A stretch of 13,397 nucleotides of DNA from Pleurocapsa sp. MO_226.B13 (GCA_030064795.1 JASJEI010000185.1:1-13397); one strand, 5' to 3'. Numbered from the stretch's first letter, positions 1 to 7,963 are shown. Numbers and translations are program-made. The notes: generated by a model from the sequence alone, not told the origin.

Positions 1-1110
1 CTGTTGATTAATTACCAATCCGCTCAACTGGAGGTCAATATGTTCTGGGGAATCATCCGTGGAAATCTTAACTCCCTGTAAAATTTGCTGATAAATTCCC
101 AAGATTCTCCCTGTTGTCTGCTGGTTGCTTAACAGGCGATCGCGGATGGTTTTTAAATGTTCTGGTCGATCTTGAGTTTCCCAGTTGTTGATTACACGCT
201 CTTTGACCAGCTTTTCGACATATTGAGGAGTAAGATTTGGGGGATTTAGGGTAGCTGAGGCAAAAGAACTAGCAGAAGTAAGGGCAGAATAAGCGTTGCT
301 CTCTGCGAGCGACCAATCTTCTGCTAGCAATTGACAAAGCTTTTGAGTGAGAAAGGGTTGTCCATTGGTCCAATTAAGAATTTCCCTGAGAATTTCTTGA
401 GGATTGCCCCAGTATTGAGCTATTCTCATCTCCAATGGCTGGACTTCATGGGGTTGAAAACCCCGTAGTTTGATTTCTCTGCCGATATTAAACGGAGTGC
501 GACGGCGATCGCTAATTAAATCTCTGGGAGTAGCGACACCAAAGATAGCGAAAGAAATACGTCGGTATTCTGGGTCAGAAGCACGTTGATTGTAACAAAA
601 GCGAATCAGAGCCAAAAAATCATCAACGGTGAAGTTTAAACTGAGAATGCTATCGATTTCATCGATAAAAATGACAATTTTCTCTTGTGGAAATCGAGCC
701 AGAATCATCTCGGCAATAAAACGATGCAATTTTTGGATCGAAGTCAATTGACCGTTATCTTCCCACCAGCTTTTTAGGCTCGGAGAATTCGGTAGCTTCA
801 ATCCTCGTTTGAGTTCGGCGATAATGCTTTTATACCACTGTAGGGGAGTAACGTTCTCACTGCCGATACTAGTCATATCGACTGTGGTGCAGCGATAATT
901 TTCCTGCTCTAAAAGATGACGAGTCCTAACTAACAAGGAGGACTTACCCATTTGCCGACAGTTAAAGACATAACAAAACTCTCCCGTCTTTAAGGCTTGG
1001 TAGAGTTCTAAATCGGCTTGACGCTTGACGTAGCTGGGGTCATCTTTAGCTAAACTTCCTCCAACTTGAAAAGAATTTCGGTTCACTTTCTTGACTCTTG
1101 GGGATGACAT
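1..1110 (-). CDS. AAA-like (AAA_35-type) ATPase, partial, runs off left edge
   Basis: Reading leftward from ATG at 1110 there is an uninterrupted frame of 370 codons to the window edge, so only the N-terminal part is present. A Walker A loop ([10 protein letters not shown], Lys56) is followed about 95 residues later by a canonical Walker B ([11 protein letters not shown], Asp150-Glu151). A conserved '[16 protein letters not shown]' segment further on is typical of the cyanobacterial AAA-like (AAA_35) family. These are STAND-like P-loop ATPases, often fused to C-terminal WD40 or TPR sensor repeats; whether repeats follow cannot be seen. The gene starts 24 bp after the stop of the upstream ATPase gene on the same strand, so the two probably form one transcription unit. 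No strong Shine-Dalgarno is visible. Family assignment is firm; the biological role (signalling or conflict NTPase) is inference. Confidence 0.85.
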   Translation of the reverse strand, partial: MSSPRVKKVNRNSFQVGGSLAKDDPSYVKRQADLELYQALKTGEFCYVFNCRQMGKSSLLVRTRHLLEQENYRCTTVDMTSIGSENVTPLQWYKSIIAELKRGLKLPNSPSLKSWWEDNGQLTSIQKLHRFIAEMILARFPQEKIVIFIDEIDSILSLNFTVDDFLALIRFCYNQRASDPEYRRISFAIFGVATPRDLISDRRRTPFNIGREIKLRGFQPHEVQPLEMRIAQYWGNPQEILREILNWTNGQPFLTQKLCQLLAEDWSLAESNAYSALTSASSFASATLNPPNLTPQYVEKLVKERVINNWETQDRPEHLKTIRDRLLSNQQTTGRILGIYQQILQGVKISTDDSPEHIDLQLSGLVINQQ

Positions 1111-1134
1111 TTTGCATGGAGAAGTGAAACTCAA

Positions 1135-2517
1135 CTATTCTCGGAAACTTTTCTCGGAAACTTTGACTTTGAGAGAATTGAAATATAGGCTGTACAGTTG
1201 ACAGCTAGATCTCACCTCATTTCCCTTAAATTTAACTAAGCCCAAGCTATCTAACTGATAGGCAAGTAGGGGGTCGATCGCAATTCCCTCATCAGCTTTC
1301 ACGATTTGCTGGAAAGCAGCCAATAATTTAGGTTTTTGTCGGAGTATGCTTAACTGGCTTTGTAAGTGATGATGGTAGATGCCTTTCTGAGTCGGTGCTT
1401 GAGCTAAAAGTTGTTCTAAAGTTATTCCTCTATAAGATAGATGATAGAGTGCCAGACGAACTAAGTAGGGATGTCCTCCCACCATTGCCATCAGCCGTTC
1501 GACTTTGGTTTTGTCCATACAACCAAGATTATAACGTCGTGCGAGTTCTAAAATCTGCTCTCGGTTAAATTGCGGTAGTTCCAGAGTCAGTCCGACGTTA
1601 AAGGGAGATTGATGAATATTTAAGGGAACATAGACTTCTGTAGAATGAACGATTACCAGACGTAATTTCTGGAATAGATCGTCTTGCTTGGCTTGTTCGT
1701 GCCAAAATCTTAGGAGCGGTAAAAAATCTTTAGAAATTGTGGGATGCTCGAAGATTATATTGACCTCATTTAAACTCAAAAGCAAAGGAGTTTCAATCTG
1801 TTCTAAGATACACTCTTGAAAATAGTGGGTACTGCAAATTTTACTGCCAATTTCTTCATCCCACCAATGGTTTAATTGTGGTTTTAAGCCTAAATGCAGA
1901 GCAACATAGTTGCAAAACCAACGTAAAAAACGGTCTGAGTTGGCAAATATCGATTCATCTGCCTGTTGAAAGTCGAGATGGACTACTCGATAGTTTTGGC
2001 GACTAGCAACCTCCATAATCTTTAATAGTAGGGAGCTTTTACCCATCTGTCGTGGTGCTTTAATGCGAACCAGACTGCCTGGTTTATTTACTTCAGCCTT
2101 AGCTAATTCTTCGATGGGAGGACGCTCGATGTAAAATCTTGATTGAGAAGGAACAGGCCCATCTGGATAGTAATCTATTTCTCCCTCTGGAAGCTCTAAG
2201 GATTTTTGGTCGTCATTATTATCGTAAGCTGTATGATTAATGTTGCCTCGACGATCGCCAATTTCATAGTCCGTTTCTGCTAATTCGAGATCGAATGCCT
2301 GAAAAAAAAGCTGTAGGGTACGTCTATCTACTCCCTGTTTACGTCCGAGAATTTTAGATACAGTGCGACGATCTAAACTAGCATATTCTCCTAACTTTTC
2401 CAGACTGTAACGTTCGCCTAATTCGGAATAAAAGACATCTGCTGCCTGCAATTTATGCCAACCTTCTGGGGTTAAAATTACTCCACGATTTCTTTTGGTC
2501 GAACTATGAAAATACAT
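1135..2517 (-). CDS. HTH plus AAA-like ATPase with altered Walker B
   Basis: This 460-residue protein starts at ATG 2517. A TTG at 2565 would add 16 residues but lies inside a plausible promoter. Residues about 10-80 (RGVILTPEGWHKLQ followed by LGEYASLDRRTVSKILGR) match the N-terminal helix-turn-helix common in cyanobacterial NTPases of the vWA-MoxR-associated type. An AAA-like domain follows, with Walker [10 protein letters not shown] (Lys160). The Walker B position reads LLLSLNEVNIIF, so Asn250 replaces the usual Asp before Glu251, and a second Asn replaces the next acidic residue. ATP binding may persist with impaired hydrolysis (inference). The region 'MVGGHPYLVRLALYHL' belongs to the C-terminal helical part. 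The last codons lie on a tandem duplication of about 13 bp (KVSEKSFRE). It is probably cotranscribed with the ATPase gene 24 bp downstream. Confidence 0.85.
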   Translation of the reverse strand: MYFHSSTKRNRGVILTPEGWHKLQAADVFYSELGERYSLEKLGEYASLDRRTVSKILGRKQGVDRRTLQLFFQAFDLELAETDYEIGDRRGNINHTAYDNNDDQKSLELPEGEIDYYPDGPVPSQSRFYIERPPIEELAKAEVNKPGSLVRIKAPRQMGKSSLLLKIMEVASRQNYRVVHLDFQQADESIFANSDRFLRWFCNYVALHLGLKPQLNHWWDEEIGSKICSTHYFQECILEQIETPLLLSLNEVNIIFEHPTISKDFLPLLRFWHEQAKQDDLFQKLRLVIVHSTEVYVPLNIHQSPFNVGLTLELPQFNREQILELARRYNLGCMDKTKVERLMAMVGGHPYLVRLALYHLSYRGITLEQLLAQAPTQKGIYHHHLQSQLSILRQKPKLLAAFQQIVKADEGIAIDPLLAYQLDSLGLVKFKGNEVRSSCQLYSLYFNSLKVKVSEKSFRE

Positions 2518-2556
2518 AAGTTTGGGGTTAGCAGTTAGAGAGGTCGAAAATTGGGC

Positions 2557-2585
2557 TGATAACAAAAGTTAATTTTAGCGGTCAA
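2557..2585 (-). promoter_or_regulatory. Candidate sigma70-type promoter for the HTH-ATPase gene
   Basis: On the minus strand, TTGACC (2585-2580) and TTATCA (2562-2557) are separated by 17 bp. Transcription would start near 2550, about 30 nt before ATG 2517. This placement favours ATG 2517 over the TTG at 2565. It is a motif-level prediction only. Confidence 0.35.
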
Positions 2586-2710
2586 CATTTTTTAAAGATT
2601 CGATAACAATTTTGTGCTGACAAACAATTAAAATCTCTTGTGGTTTTTCACTTTAGTTAACCAGGATTGAGCGATTAAAGGCAAGAGATTTATGGTTAAG
2701 CCAGGGAAAA

Positions 2711-2740
2711 TTTACACTAAATTGAATTTTTATATACAAT
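2711..2740 (+). promoter_or_regulatory. Candidate promoter for the LysR-type gene
   Basis: TTTACA at 2711-2716 and TACAAT at 2735-2740 are separated by 18 bp in an AT-rich stretch. A TATAAT at 2773-2778 has no convincing -35 partner. Either would leave a leader of roughly 65-105 nt containing the hairpin at 2805-2827. Confidence 0.3.
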
Positions 2741-2804
2741 ATTTTTTAATACTAAAGATTCTCTCTTATATCTATAATAAAAGTCTCTTGATAGCAAGAC
2801 GATT

Positions 2805-2827
2805 TGAGCTATGGCTTCCATAGCTCA
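2805..2827 (+). promoter_or_regulatory. Perfect 10-bp-arm palindrome in the LysR leader
   Basis: TGAGCTATGG (2805-2814), loop CTT, CCATAGCTCA (2818-2827). It ends on the A of an upstream in-frame ATG (2827) and 23 bp before the preferred start at 2851. It could be an operator for autoregulation, as is common for LysR-type regulators, or an RNA hairpin controlling translation. The sequence alone does not decide. Confidence 0.5.
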
Positions 2828-2850
2828 TGCTTATATTCACCGATTGTTTA

Positions 2851-3723
2851 ATGGATTTATATCAAATCGAGTACTTTTTAGCGATCGCCAACTACGGAGG
2901 TTTTTCCATTGCAGCCGAACATTTGAATGTCTCCCAGCCATCTTTATCTAATGGGATCAAAAAATTAGAAAAAGAACTAGGAGTAATGCTATTCGAGCGG
3001 GGAGGCAGACGCGCCTTACTGACTCCAGCAGGACATTCTTTTGTCGAACAGGCAGAAAATATTCGCCAACAATATCAAACCGCACTGAGTAAAATTAGAG
3101 ATTTTCAAGCCCGTCCAGTTCTCAGATTGGGTGTTATCTGTACTTTTCGCATCGGTAACATCATGCAATTAGTCAGCAGATTTCGCACTAGATATCCTCA
3201 TATTGCGATCGAACTGCGAGACGGTCACATAGACAAAATTAACCATTGGCTAAACATGGGAAAAATCGATCTTGCTCTTACCGTTCTCAAGCCTGATGAA
3301 CCCCCCGAAACTTCCCTACACCTTTTAGAACAACAACTTAAATTGGCAGTTCCCGAAACTCACCCCTTTGCCGAACAAGAGGTCATTTCTGTCGCAGAAC
3401 TTGACGGTCAACCCTACATTAAGCGAATTAATTGTGAGTTTTGGCGTGAATCCCCTCAGATCTACGAATCGGCTGGAGTCTCTCCCCACGTAGTTTACAT
3501 CGCCAATCAGGAAGAATGGGTGATTTATCTAATCGAAGCAGGTTTGGGTATCAGTATTATGCCCCAATGGCATGAGGTGTCTGGAATTAAATATGTTGCC
3601 GTTGAAGAACTCAATATCAGTCGCACTATTGGTTTGAAATGGCGACGGCATCAAGAGTTAGAATTGGTAAATCTATTTCTAGATTTTACTGATACTCAGG
3701 ATCGCTCGCAGCTTTTGACTTGA
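2851..3723 (+). CDS. LysR-type transcriptional regulator
   Basis: The 290-residue protein has the usual family length. Residues 1-60 (MDLYQIEYFLAIANYGGF, then AAEHLNVSQPSLSNGIKKLE and LGVMLFERGGRRALLTPAG) form the classic winged HTH with its linker helix. Residues about 90-290 are the effector-binding domain (LRLGVICTFRIGNIMQL, DLALTVL, EAGLGISIMPQW). ATG 2851 is chosen because family members begin with this motif; ATG 2827 would add MLIFTDCL and starts at the edge of a perfect hairpin. It is transcribed away from the ATPase gene, so the shared spacer could hold control sites for both directions. Its end is only 13 bp from the end of the convergent DoxX-like gene. The effector and target genes cannot be deduced. 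Confidence 0.9.
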   Translation: MDLYQIEYFLAIANYGGFSIAAEHLNVSQPSLSNGIKKLEKELGVMLFERGGRRALLTPAGHSFVEQAENIRQQYQTALSKIRDFQARPVLRLGVICTFRIGNIMQLVSRFRTRYPHIAIELRDGHIDKINHWLNMGKIDLALTVLKPDEPPETSLHLLEQQLKLAVPETHPFAEQEVISVAELDGQPYIKRINCEFWRESPQIYESAGVSPHVVYIANQEEWVIYLIEAGLGISIMPQWHEVSGIKYVAVEELNISRTIGLKWRRHQELELVNLFLDFTDTQDRSQLLT

Positions 3724-3736
3724 AGAAGAAAGAAAG

Positions 3737-4288
3737 TTAATTGTGACGAAAATTGTCCGATCTTTGATTGGCAAAGGCAAATTTTGTGTCCAAATCTCGC
3801 AGATAATACAGTCCAAAACAAGCAGCTAAGACAGGCCAAGCAGCCCAAAAGAGAATGTTAGAACCTTCGGCAAAAGGCTTGAAATAAACAGGAAAAGAAA
3901 TTAGTGTTGATAAGGTATGCATGAGCAATACTAGCCCGTAGGTGATTCGCTTGCGATAGCCGAGCAAAAAGCCAACTAGAATTGCCAGTTGAATCGAACC
4001 CAGAAGATAGACCAAGCTTGTCCCAATGCCACCAACACCATAAAAGCTGTCGAATACGGCGGTAGCGTGTTCGGGTCGGACAAATTTATCAACTGCCCAG
4101 ATTAGCATCATCAGAAAAACGCCGACCCTCAGTAGCAAGAGAGTTAAGGAAACGCGATCGCGAATTTTTCTGAGTTGATTGATTAATTCTAAATTGGTTA
4201 AGTCAAATCGGGTAGTAAGCTGAGCAACATCGATATTGCATATAATAGCAATCAGATAAATTCCGAAGTTCAAGAATATGCCTATCAA
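3737..4288 (-). CDS. DoxX-like integral membrane protein
   Basis: The frame encodes up to 183 residues with four clear hydrophobic segments at about residues 46-67, 86-110, 115-135 and 145-163. The motif 'AVDKFVRPEHATAVFDSFYG' after the first segment matches the DoxX-like small membrane protein group; those with known roles are linked to redox or electron-transport functions, but this subgroup has no established function. The start is uncertain: no ATG precedes Met60 in frame, and the listed limit uses a TTG at 4288 that would add an extra hydrophobic stretch. Homologues as I recall them begin near 'TNLELINQLRKIRD' (residue 31), so the original start codon may have been lost or be non-canonical. 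The gene is convergent with the LysR gene. A LexA-box-like palindrome lies 93 bp upstream. Confidence 0.65.
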   Translation of the reverse strand: MIGIFLNFGIYLIAIICNIDVAQLTTRFDLTNLELINQLRKIRDRVSLTLLLLRVGVFLMMLIWAVDKFVRPEHATAVFDSFYGVGGIGTSLVYLLGSIQLAILVGFLLGYRKRITYGLVLLMHTLSTLISFPVYFKPFAEGSNILFWAAWPVLAACFGLYYLRDLDTKFAFANQRSDNFRHN

Positions 4289-4380
4289 AAACTTTTTAAC
4301 ACAAGAGCAAAAAGAAAATTTACAAAATGGGCGTAGTTCAAAACAAGGTTACAGTATGAAGGGAAAATTACCAACCCTAA

Positions 4381-4396
4381 TAGAACATTAGTTCTA
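4381..4396 (-). promoter_or_regulatory. LexA-box-like palindrome
   Basis: TAGAACATTAGTTCTA has perfect 6-bp arms around ATTA. Its minus-strand reading, TAGAACTAATGTTCTA, differs at one position from the Anabaena LexA-type site as I recall it (TAGTACTAATGTTCTA; consensus RGTACNNNDGTWCB). It also fits the Gram-positive form GAACNNNNGTTC. It sits upstream of the DoxX-like gene and just outside the left end of the first insertion sequence, either of which could be its target. Confidence 0.4.
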
Positions 4397-4476
4397 ATCA
4401 GGCTGGCGGACGAGAGAGACATAAGTAATACTAAGGGAATTACGGAAAATTAGCCATGCTGTGTGAAGTTTACTGA

Positions 4477-6064
4477 GTGAATTCATCTTCTTCTGTAGCT
4501 TCCTGCCTTCAACCTCGTTATCGTCAAGATTTAGCGGTTAAAGTCTTATCAAAAAAGTCAAAAATCAGCCATCTAGCTCACCAAGAAAGAGTGAGCCGTA
4601 AATTCCTCTACCAACAGAAAGATATTGCCCAAAAAGCATTGAATACCGCCTTTGACAAGTCAGAACGAGATAATGAAGTGCTGTATTATCTTCCTGTTAC
4701 TCCAAAATGGATATTTCAGTTGATTCTGGCATTGATTCTCATCTGTCATTGCTCTGGAGAGAGGAATAAAAGAGCTATTACGAGATTTGTTTGATTATTC
4801 TCTCAGTATCGGCACCATACACAACAGAGTAATTGAAGCGACAGAAAAAGCCCGAAACATCAATCAAGCTCAAGATTTATCGTCCATTGATGTGGGATTA
4901 CTCGATGAACTATTTCAGGGTTCTCGACCTATATTGACAGGAGTGGATGCTGATTCTACCTACTGTTTTCTTTTAGAAGCGGTGTCACACCGAGACGAAG
5001 ATACCTGGGGATATTATTTACTGAAAGCCGAAGAGCAAGGATTCAATCCCGATTACACCATCGCCGACGCAGGGTTACAATAATCTAGGACATTCATGGA
5101 CAGTCTTATATTTAAGTTGTCTGTACAATGCCTGCGGATTATCTTTTCCGAGACTGTCCATGAATGTCTAGGATTTCTCTCGGGAAAGGGAATTAGAGCG
5201 GGACAAAAAGCAGCTTGGGGTGATATTCCTTGTCATGGTGATGTCTGGCATATTTTAGATCAATGTGACGCATTATGTCGTAATTTAGCTAAGAAAGCCC
5301 AAGGAACCACAACTCAAAGAGAACAGCTCGAAGAAAAGATGGAATTAGCTAAATTAAAGGGCCAAGGAAATAAATTCTCAGCGCTTGTTAATTAAAGCGC
5401 GTCAAAATGAAGCTAAACTCCTAAATTTAGTCGCTGACATCAAAATATTACTCTATTGGCTCAGAATTGATATTTTGTCCTTGGCAGGGCCACAGTGGTC
5501 AGAAAGAATGGAGATGATGAAATTCATCATCTCAGAACTCCAACACCGAGAAGACCAAGCCCACAAAGGGATTAGAGCCTTGAGAATTGCTTTATCGAAT
5601 CAAAAAACGGACTTATTATCCTTTGCTCAAGTTCTCGACCAAAAACTGGCAGAGATTGCCCACAAGTTTCAGATTTCTCTGTTTCAGGTGCGACAGGTCT
5701 GTTTATTAATGAAAAAGTCTCTCTCCACTAATGTCTATTGGGAAAGGTGGAATCAGGTTTACCAACTATTGTCTGGAAAATTCCTGCCAGTAAAGGAAGC
5801 CGTAGAATCAGCGATGAAATCGACTCAAGCGAGCCAGTTCTTTGGTGGAAAACCGAAGGTTCTCGTTTGAGAAACTATTTTTTCTTGAGAAAGCACCTGA
5901 ATTCCGATTATCTTGACCTGCTTCGGTTTTTCTTGAATCATCGCACCTTTAGGTCAAGTCGAATTCCCGAACGAGTTGGCAAAAGTCCTACAGAGTTGAT
6001 GACTGGCGAAAAACATCCACATTGGCTAGAACTATTGGAGTTTGAGCTTTTTCAGCGTGCCTAA
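4477..6064 (+). pseudogene. DDE-type transposase, multiply frameshifted
   Basis: Five reading-frame pieces align in order as one transposase of about 500 residues. 4477-4760 holds the HTH part (HLAHQERVSRKFLYQQK) and YLPVTPKWIFQLILALILICHC. After a frameshift near 4760 come ELLRDLFDYSLSIGTIHN, GVDADSTYCFLL and DYTIADAG, with candidate catalytic Asp residues. This stretch is then broken by the palindromic insert at 5085-5170. The frame resumes with GIRAGQKAAWGDIPCHGDVWH, shifts again near 5378 to the long helical part, and shifts around 5835-5855 where the catalytic 'SLVEN' glutamate is split between frames. The C-terminus (LRFFLNHRTF, GKSPTELMTGEKHPHWLELL) ends at 6064. No functional protein can be made. 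A shorter relative's C-terminus lies at 7714-7872. Confidence 0.8.
5085..5170. repeat. Palindromic mini-element inserted in the transposase pseudogene
   Basis: Two perfect 17-bp arms, ACATTCATGGACAGTCT (5090-5106) and its reverse complement (5151-5167), flank a 44-nt loop. CTAG continues the pairing on both sides with a single bulged G, and TCTAGGA occurs as a direct repeat at 5084-5090 and 5167-5173. Transposase homology ends near 5073 and resumes near 5186 in the same frame, so the insert plus edges is roughly 110 bp. Its TAA stop truncates the frame. It resembles a MITE or a small hairpin element. Confidence 0.65.
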
Positions 6065-6098
6065 AAATTAGGTTCCTATAATAATACTTTTGTTCTCA

Positions 6099-6120
6099 AA
6101 GCCAAGTCAAAACTTGGCTT
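6099..6120 (+). terminator. Hairpin, possible Rho-independent terminator
   Basis: AAGCCAAGT (6099-6107), loop CAAA, ACTTGGCTT (6112-6120), followed by a short T-rich tract (AATTTT). It lies just outside the proposed right end of the first insertion sequence and 30 bp before the acyltransferase frame. It may be an old terminator of the gene that once preceded the acyltransferase. Confidence 0.5.
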
Positions 6121-6150
6121 AATTTTCGCTGCGTTTGTTACCCAAAATAG

Positions 6151-7010
6151 CCTGTTTTTAAACAACGCCGCAATCCCCAGGTAATCGAACAGTTGCTGCC
6201 TTTTTTTGGCTGGATATATCACAATTATTTTCAGGTGCAAACCGATGGCTGGGAACATATTCCCAAAAGGGGAAAGATGCTCTTGATTGGTTCTCATAAT
6301 GGCGGATTAGCTGCGCCTGATACTGTGATGATGACCTATGATTGGTTTCGACAATTTGGCACAGACCGATTAGCCTATGCTTTAATGGAACCAAAAATCT
6401 GGCAATTTTTACCAGGTCTAGGTCGTTTGGCAACACAAGTTGGCACTATTCGACCTCATCCCGAGCTGGTGAGGGCTGCGCTACGTAGAGATGCTGCTGT
6501 TTTGATTTATCCAGGTGGAGCTAAAGACGTATTTCGCCCCTACTATCCCCCTACTATCTACGAAACAAGATCTATTTTCATGGTCATAAGGGATTTATTA
6601 AACTAGCTTTACAGGAAGAAGTACCGATTATCCCGTTTATTTCTTACGGAGCGCATTCTACTCTAATTGTGCTAGCAGATATTTATCCTCAATTACAGCA
6701 ATTGCATCAGTGGGGGCTGCCGTGGTTGGAGGGGATCGATTTCGGCGTGTTTCCCATTTACCTGGGCTTGCCTTGGATAGTTGGCGTTGGTCCTTTGCCC
6801 AACATTCCTCTGCCAATTAAATTACACACCAGAGTCTGTCCAGCGATCTGGTTCGAGGGATCTGGCGAAGAAGCTGCTCGCGATCGCGAATATGTCGAGC
6901 AGTGCTATCATCAAGTTTGCCAACAGATGCAGCGAGAACTAGACCGATTAGTGCGAGAGGAAGAAAAGCCTAAGTTTAGATTCTGTGGTTTCTCAACTCA
7001 ATCTGCATAA
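6151..7010 (+). pseudogene. Lysophospholipid acyltransferase-family protein, frameshifted
   Basis: This resembles MGAT/DGAT-like glycerolipid acyltransferases, which transfer acyl groups from a donor onto lipids at membranes. Frame one contains NPQVIEQLLPFFGWIYHNYF, VQTDGWEHIP, the active-site block LLIGSHNGGLAAPD and VLIYPGGAKDVFRPYY. Between about 6540 and 6565 homology moves to another frame (IYFHGHKGFIKLALQEE, VPIIPFISYGAHSTLIVLADIYPQ, FPIYLGLPWIVGVGPLPNIPLP, HTRVCPAIWFEG), ending at 7010. One frameshift therefore separates the catalytic block from the rest. No good start is visible: the frame is open only from 6151 after a TAG at 6148, and a TTG at 6193 is the first usual start codon. 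The last 13 bp overlap the end of the convergent hydrolase gene. Confidence 0.8.
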
Positions 7011-7621
7011 CCTAGAGCCTGCACCACCATTCTCTGGACACTGGAGTTATTCATCATAAAAGTATGCATGACTGGTAGCTGAACCAGGCGATCGCGATTA
7101 GATAATCGAGTTTCACTCAGAGCGACAATACCATCATTGGGTTCATCTCCAAACGGACTCCAAAATCCTCTCAATCCTCCAGTGCCAGCAACAATGGTAT
7201 AAGGTGAATCAAATCCTGGAAGGGATGCAAAGAAATCTGAGCTAGTTAAATTTAATCCACACTGACCCGTCCACCATCGAAAAGGTGGTAGATGCCAAGC
7301 ATGGGAGGCAAGACGTGGTGGCTGGTTTGGTGTACCTAACATGACAATATGTTTGGGCCGTTCAATGGAACTCAATCCCAGAGCTGCTCGTGTTAATAAT
7401 CCACCGAGGGAATGTGCCACAAGACCATAAGACCCTTGACTTGCTAATGCTCGAAGACGGACTCGCAAACGCTCGACGATGCGATCGAAGGTTTCTGCAA
7501 CAGCTAGGTAGCTAAATTGTTCCGTTGCCCATCCTGTTTGTTGTAAGTGCCACTCAAGACCGAGCAGTGATAAGGGTGTTCGACTAAGACCATGAATTAG
7601 CAATATTTTGGCATGGTTCAA
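6998..7621 (-). CDS. Lipase-like alpha/beta hydrolase
   Basis: This intact 207-residue protein has the expected fold signature: an oxyanion segment ILLIHGLSRTP (residues 6-16), nucleophile elbow VAHSLGG (Ser71), acid in EPNDGIVAL (Asp163) and base in VMHTFMM (His186). The elbow is AxSxG rather than GxSxG, as in some bacterial lipases such as Bacillus LipA. It is a likely serine esterase or lipase of the cyanobacterial 'esterase/lipase family' type; the substrate is unknown and no signal peptide is seen. The start is TTG 7621, since no in-frame ATG precedes the oxyanion motif and an in-frame stop lies at 7634-7636. A perfect hairpin lies 36 bp upstream. The 3' end overlaps the acyltransferase pseudogene on the other strand by 13 bp. 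Confidence 0.85.
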   Translation of the reverse strand: MNHAKILLIHGLSRTPLSLLGLEWHLQQTGWATEQFSYLAVAETFDRIVERLRVRLRALASQGSYGLVAHSLGGLLTRAALGLSSIERPKHIVMLGTPNQPPRLASHAWHLPPFRWWTGQCGLNLTSSDFFASLPGFDSPYTIVAGTGGLRGFWSPFGDEPNDGIVALSETRLSNRDRLVQLPVMHTFMMNNSSVQRMVVQALGYAD

Positions 7622-7657
7622 AAAAAGCCAATTTTAGGTAACAAAACAGCAGAAATC

Positions 7658-7678
7658 TAGTCATCTGGTAGATGACTA
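7658..7678 (-). promoter_or_regulatory. Perfect 9-bp-arm palindrome upstream of the hydrolase
   Basis: TAGTCATCT (7658-7666), loop GGT, AGATGACTA (7670-7678). It lies 36 bp upstream of the TTG start of the minus-strand hydrolase gene. It could be an operator, a leader hairpin, or a terminator-like stem for the transposase scrap that reads toward it. Confidence 0.4.
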
Positions 7679-7713
7679 CAAACGCCATACAATTACAGGA
7701 AATTGAGCTGGTT

Positions 7714-7872
7714 TTAAGCGACAATTGCCGGTTTTCGGAATAAATCAAACCCCAACAATTCCAACCAATGAGAATGAGACTCCCCTGTTAATAATTCTGT
7801 GGGACTTTTGCCCTCTCGTTCGGGATGCTCACTCCGCAGAAAAGTGCGATGGTTAAGAAAGAAGCGCAGCCA
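7714..7872 (-). pseudogene. C-terminal fragment of a second transposase, copy-1 type
   Basis: About 52 codons encode LRFFLNHRTFLRSEHPEREG, KSPTELLTGESHSHWLELLGF and DLF, clearly related to the C-terminus of the transposase pseudogene ending at 6064. The two are too different to be recent duplicates. Homology stops abruptly before LRFF at 7872, about 30 bp short of the inverted repeat that opens the next mobile element, so the rest was deleted or displaced. The opposite orientation to copy 1 means the two scraps frame the acyltransferase and hydrolase genes. Confidence 0.8.
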
Positions 7873-7903
7873 ATCTTTTTTTATTTTGTAACCCTGATTT
7901 AAA

Positions 7904-7963
7904 CCCTGACTTTTCACGGCATCTTTGGAAAAGAGGATAAGTTAGGTAACAATGTTCGCTAAC
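7904..7963 (+). repeat. Left 60-bp inverted repeat
   Basis: It begins CCCTGACTTTTCACGGCATC and ends GTAACAATGTTCGCTAAC. It is paired with 9919-9978 in inverse orientation, with about 10 mismatches concentrated in the middle. The stop codon of the cargo gene lies within its inner end. Confidence 0.85.

Larger units (their letters stand above)
4421..6091 (+). mobile_element. Decayed insertion sequence, copy 1
   Basis: This is a dead element of about 1.67 kb defined by its transposase pseudogene. The proposed ends are an imperfect inverted pair: ATAAGTAATACTAAGG at 4421-4436 and, at 6076-6091, the reverse complement of roughly AAAAGTATTATTATAGG. I found no convincing target-site duplication, so the exact limits are approximate. 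The interior carries no HIP1 octamer, unlike the host genes. The family is a DDE-type cyanobacterial IS group that I cannot name with confidence. Confidence 0.6.

Noticed and set aside
2631..2699. Interleaved inverted repeats (AAATCTCTTG/CAAGAGATTT and TTAACCA/TGGTTAA) as a riboswitch or pseudoknot
   Set aside because: Arms are short and in AT-rich spacer, there is no known riboswitch core, and the placement does not fit a leader of either flanking gene clearly.
6076..6436. Two minus-strand ORFs of 73 and 92 codons
   Set aside because: They lie opposite the acyltransferase coding region and show no protein-family motifs; they are shadows.
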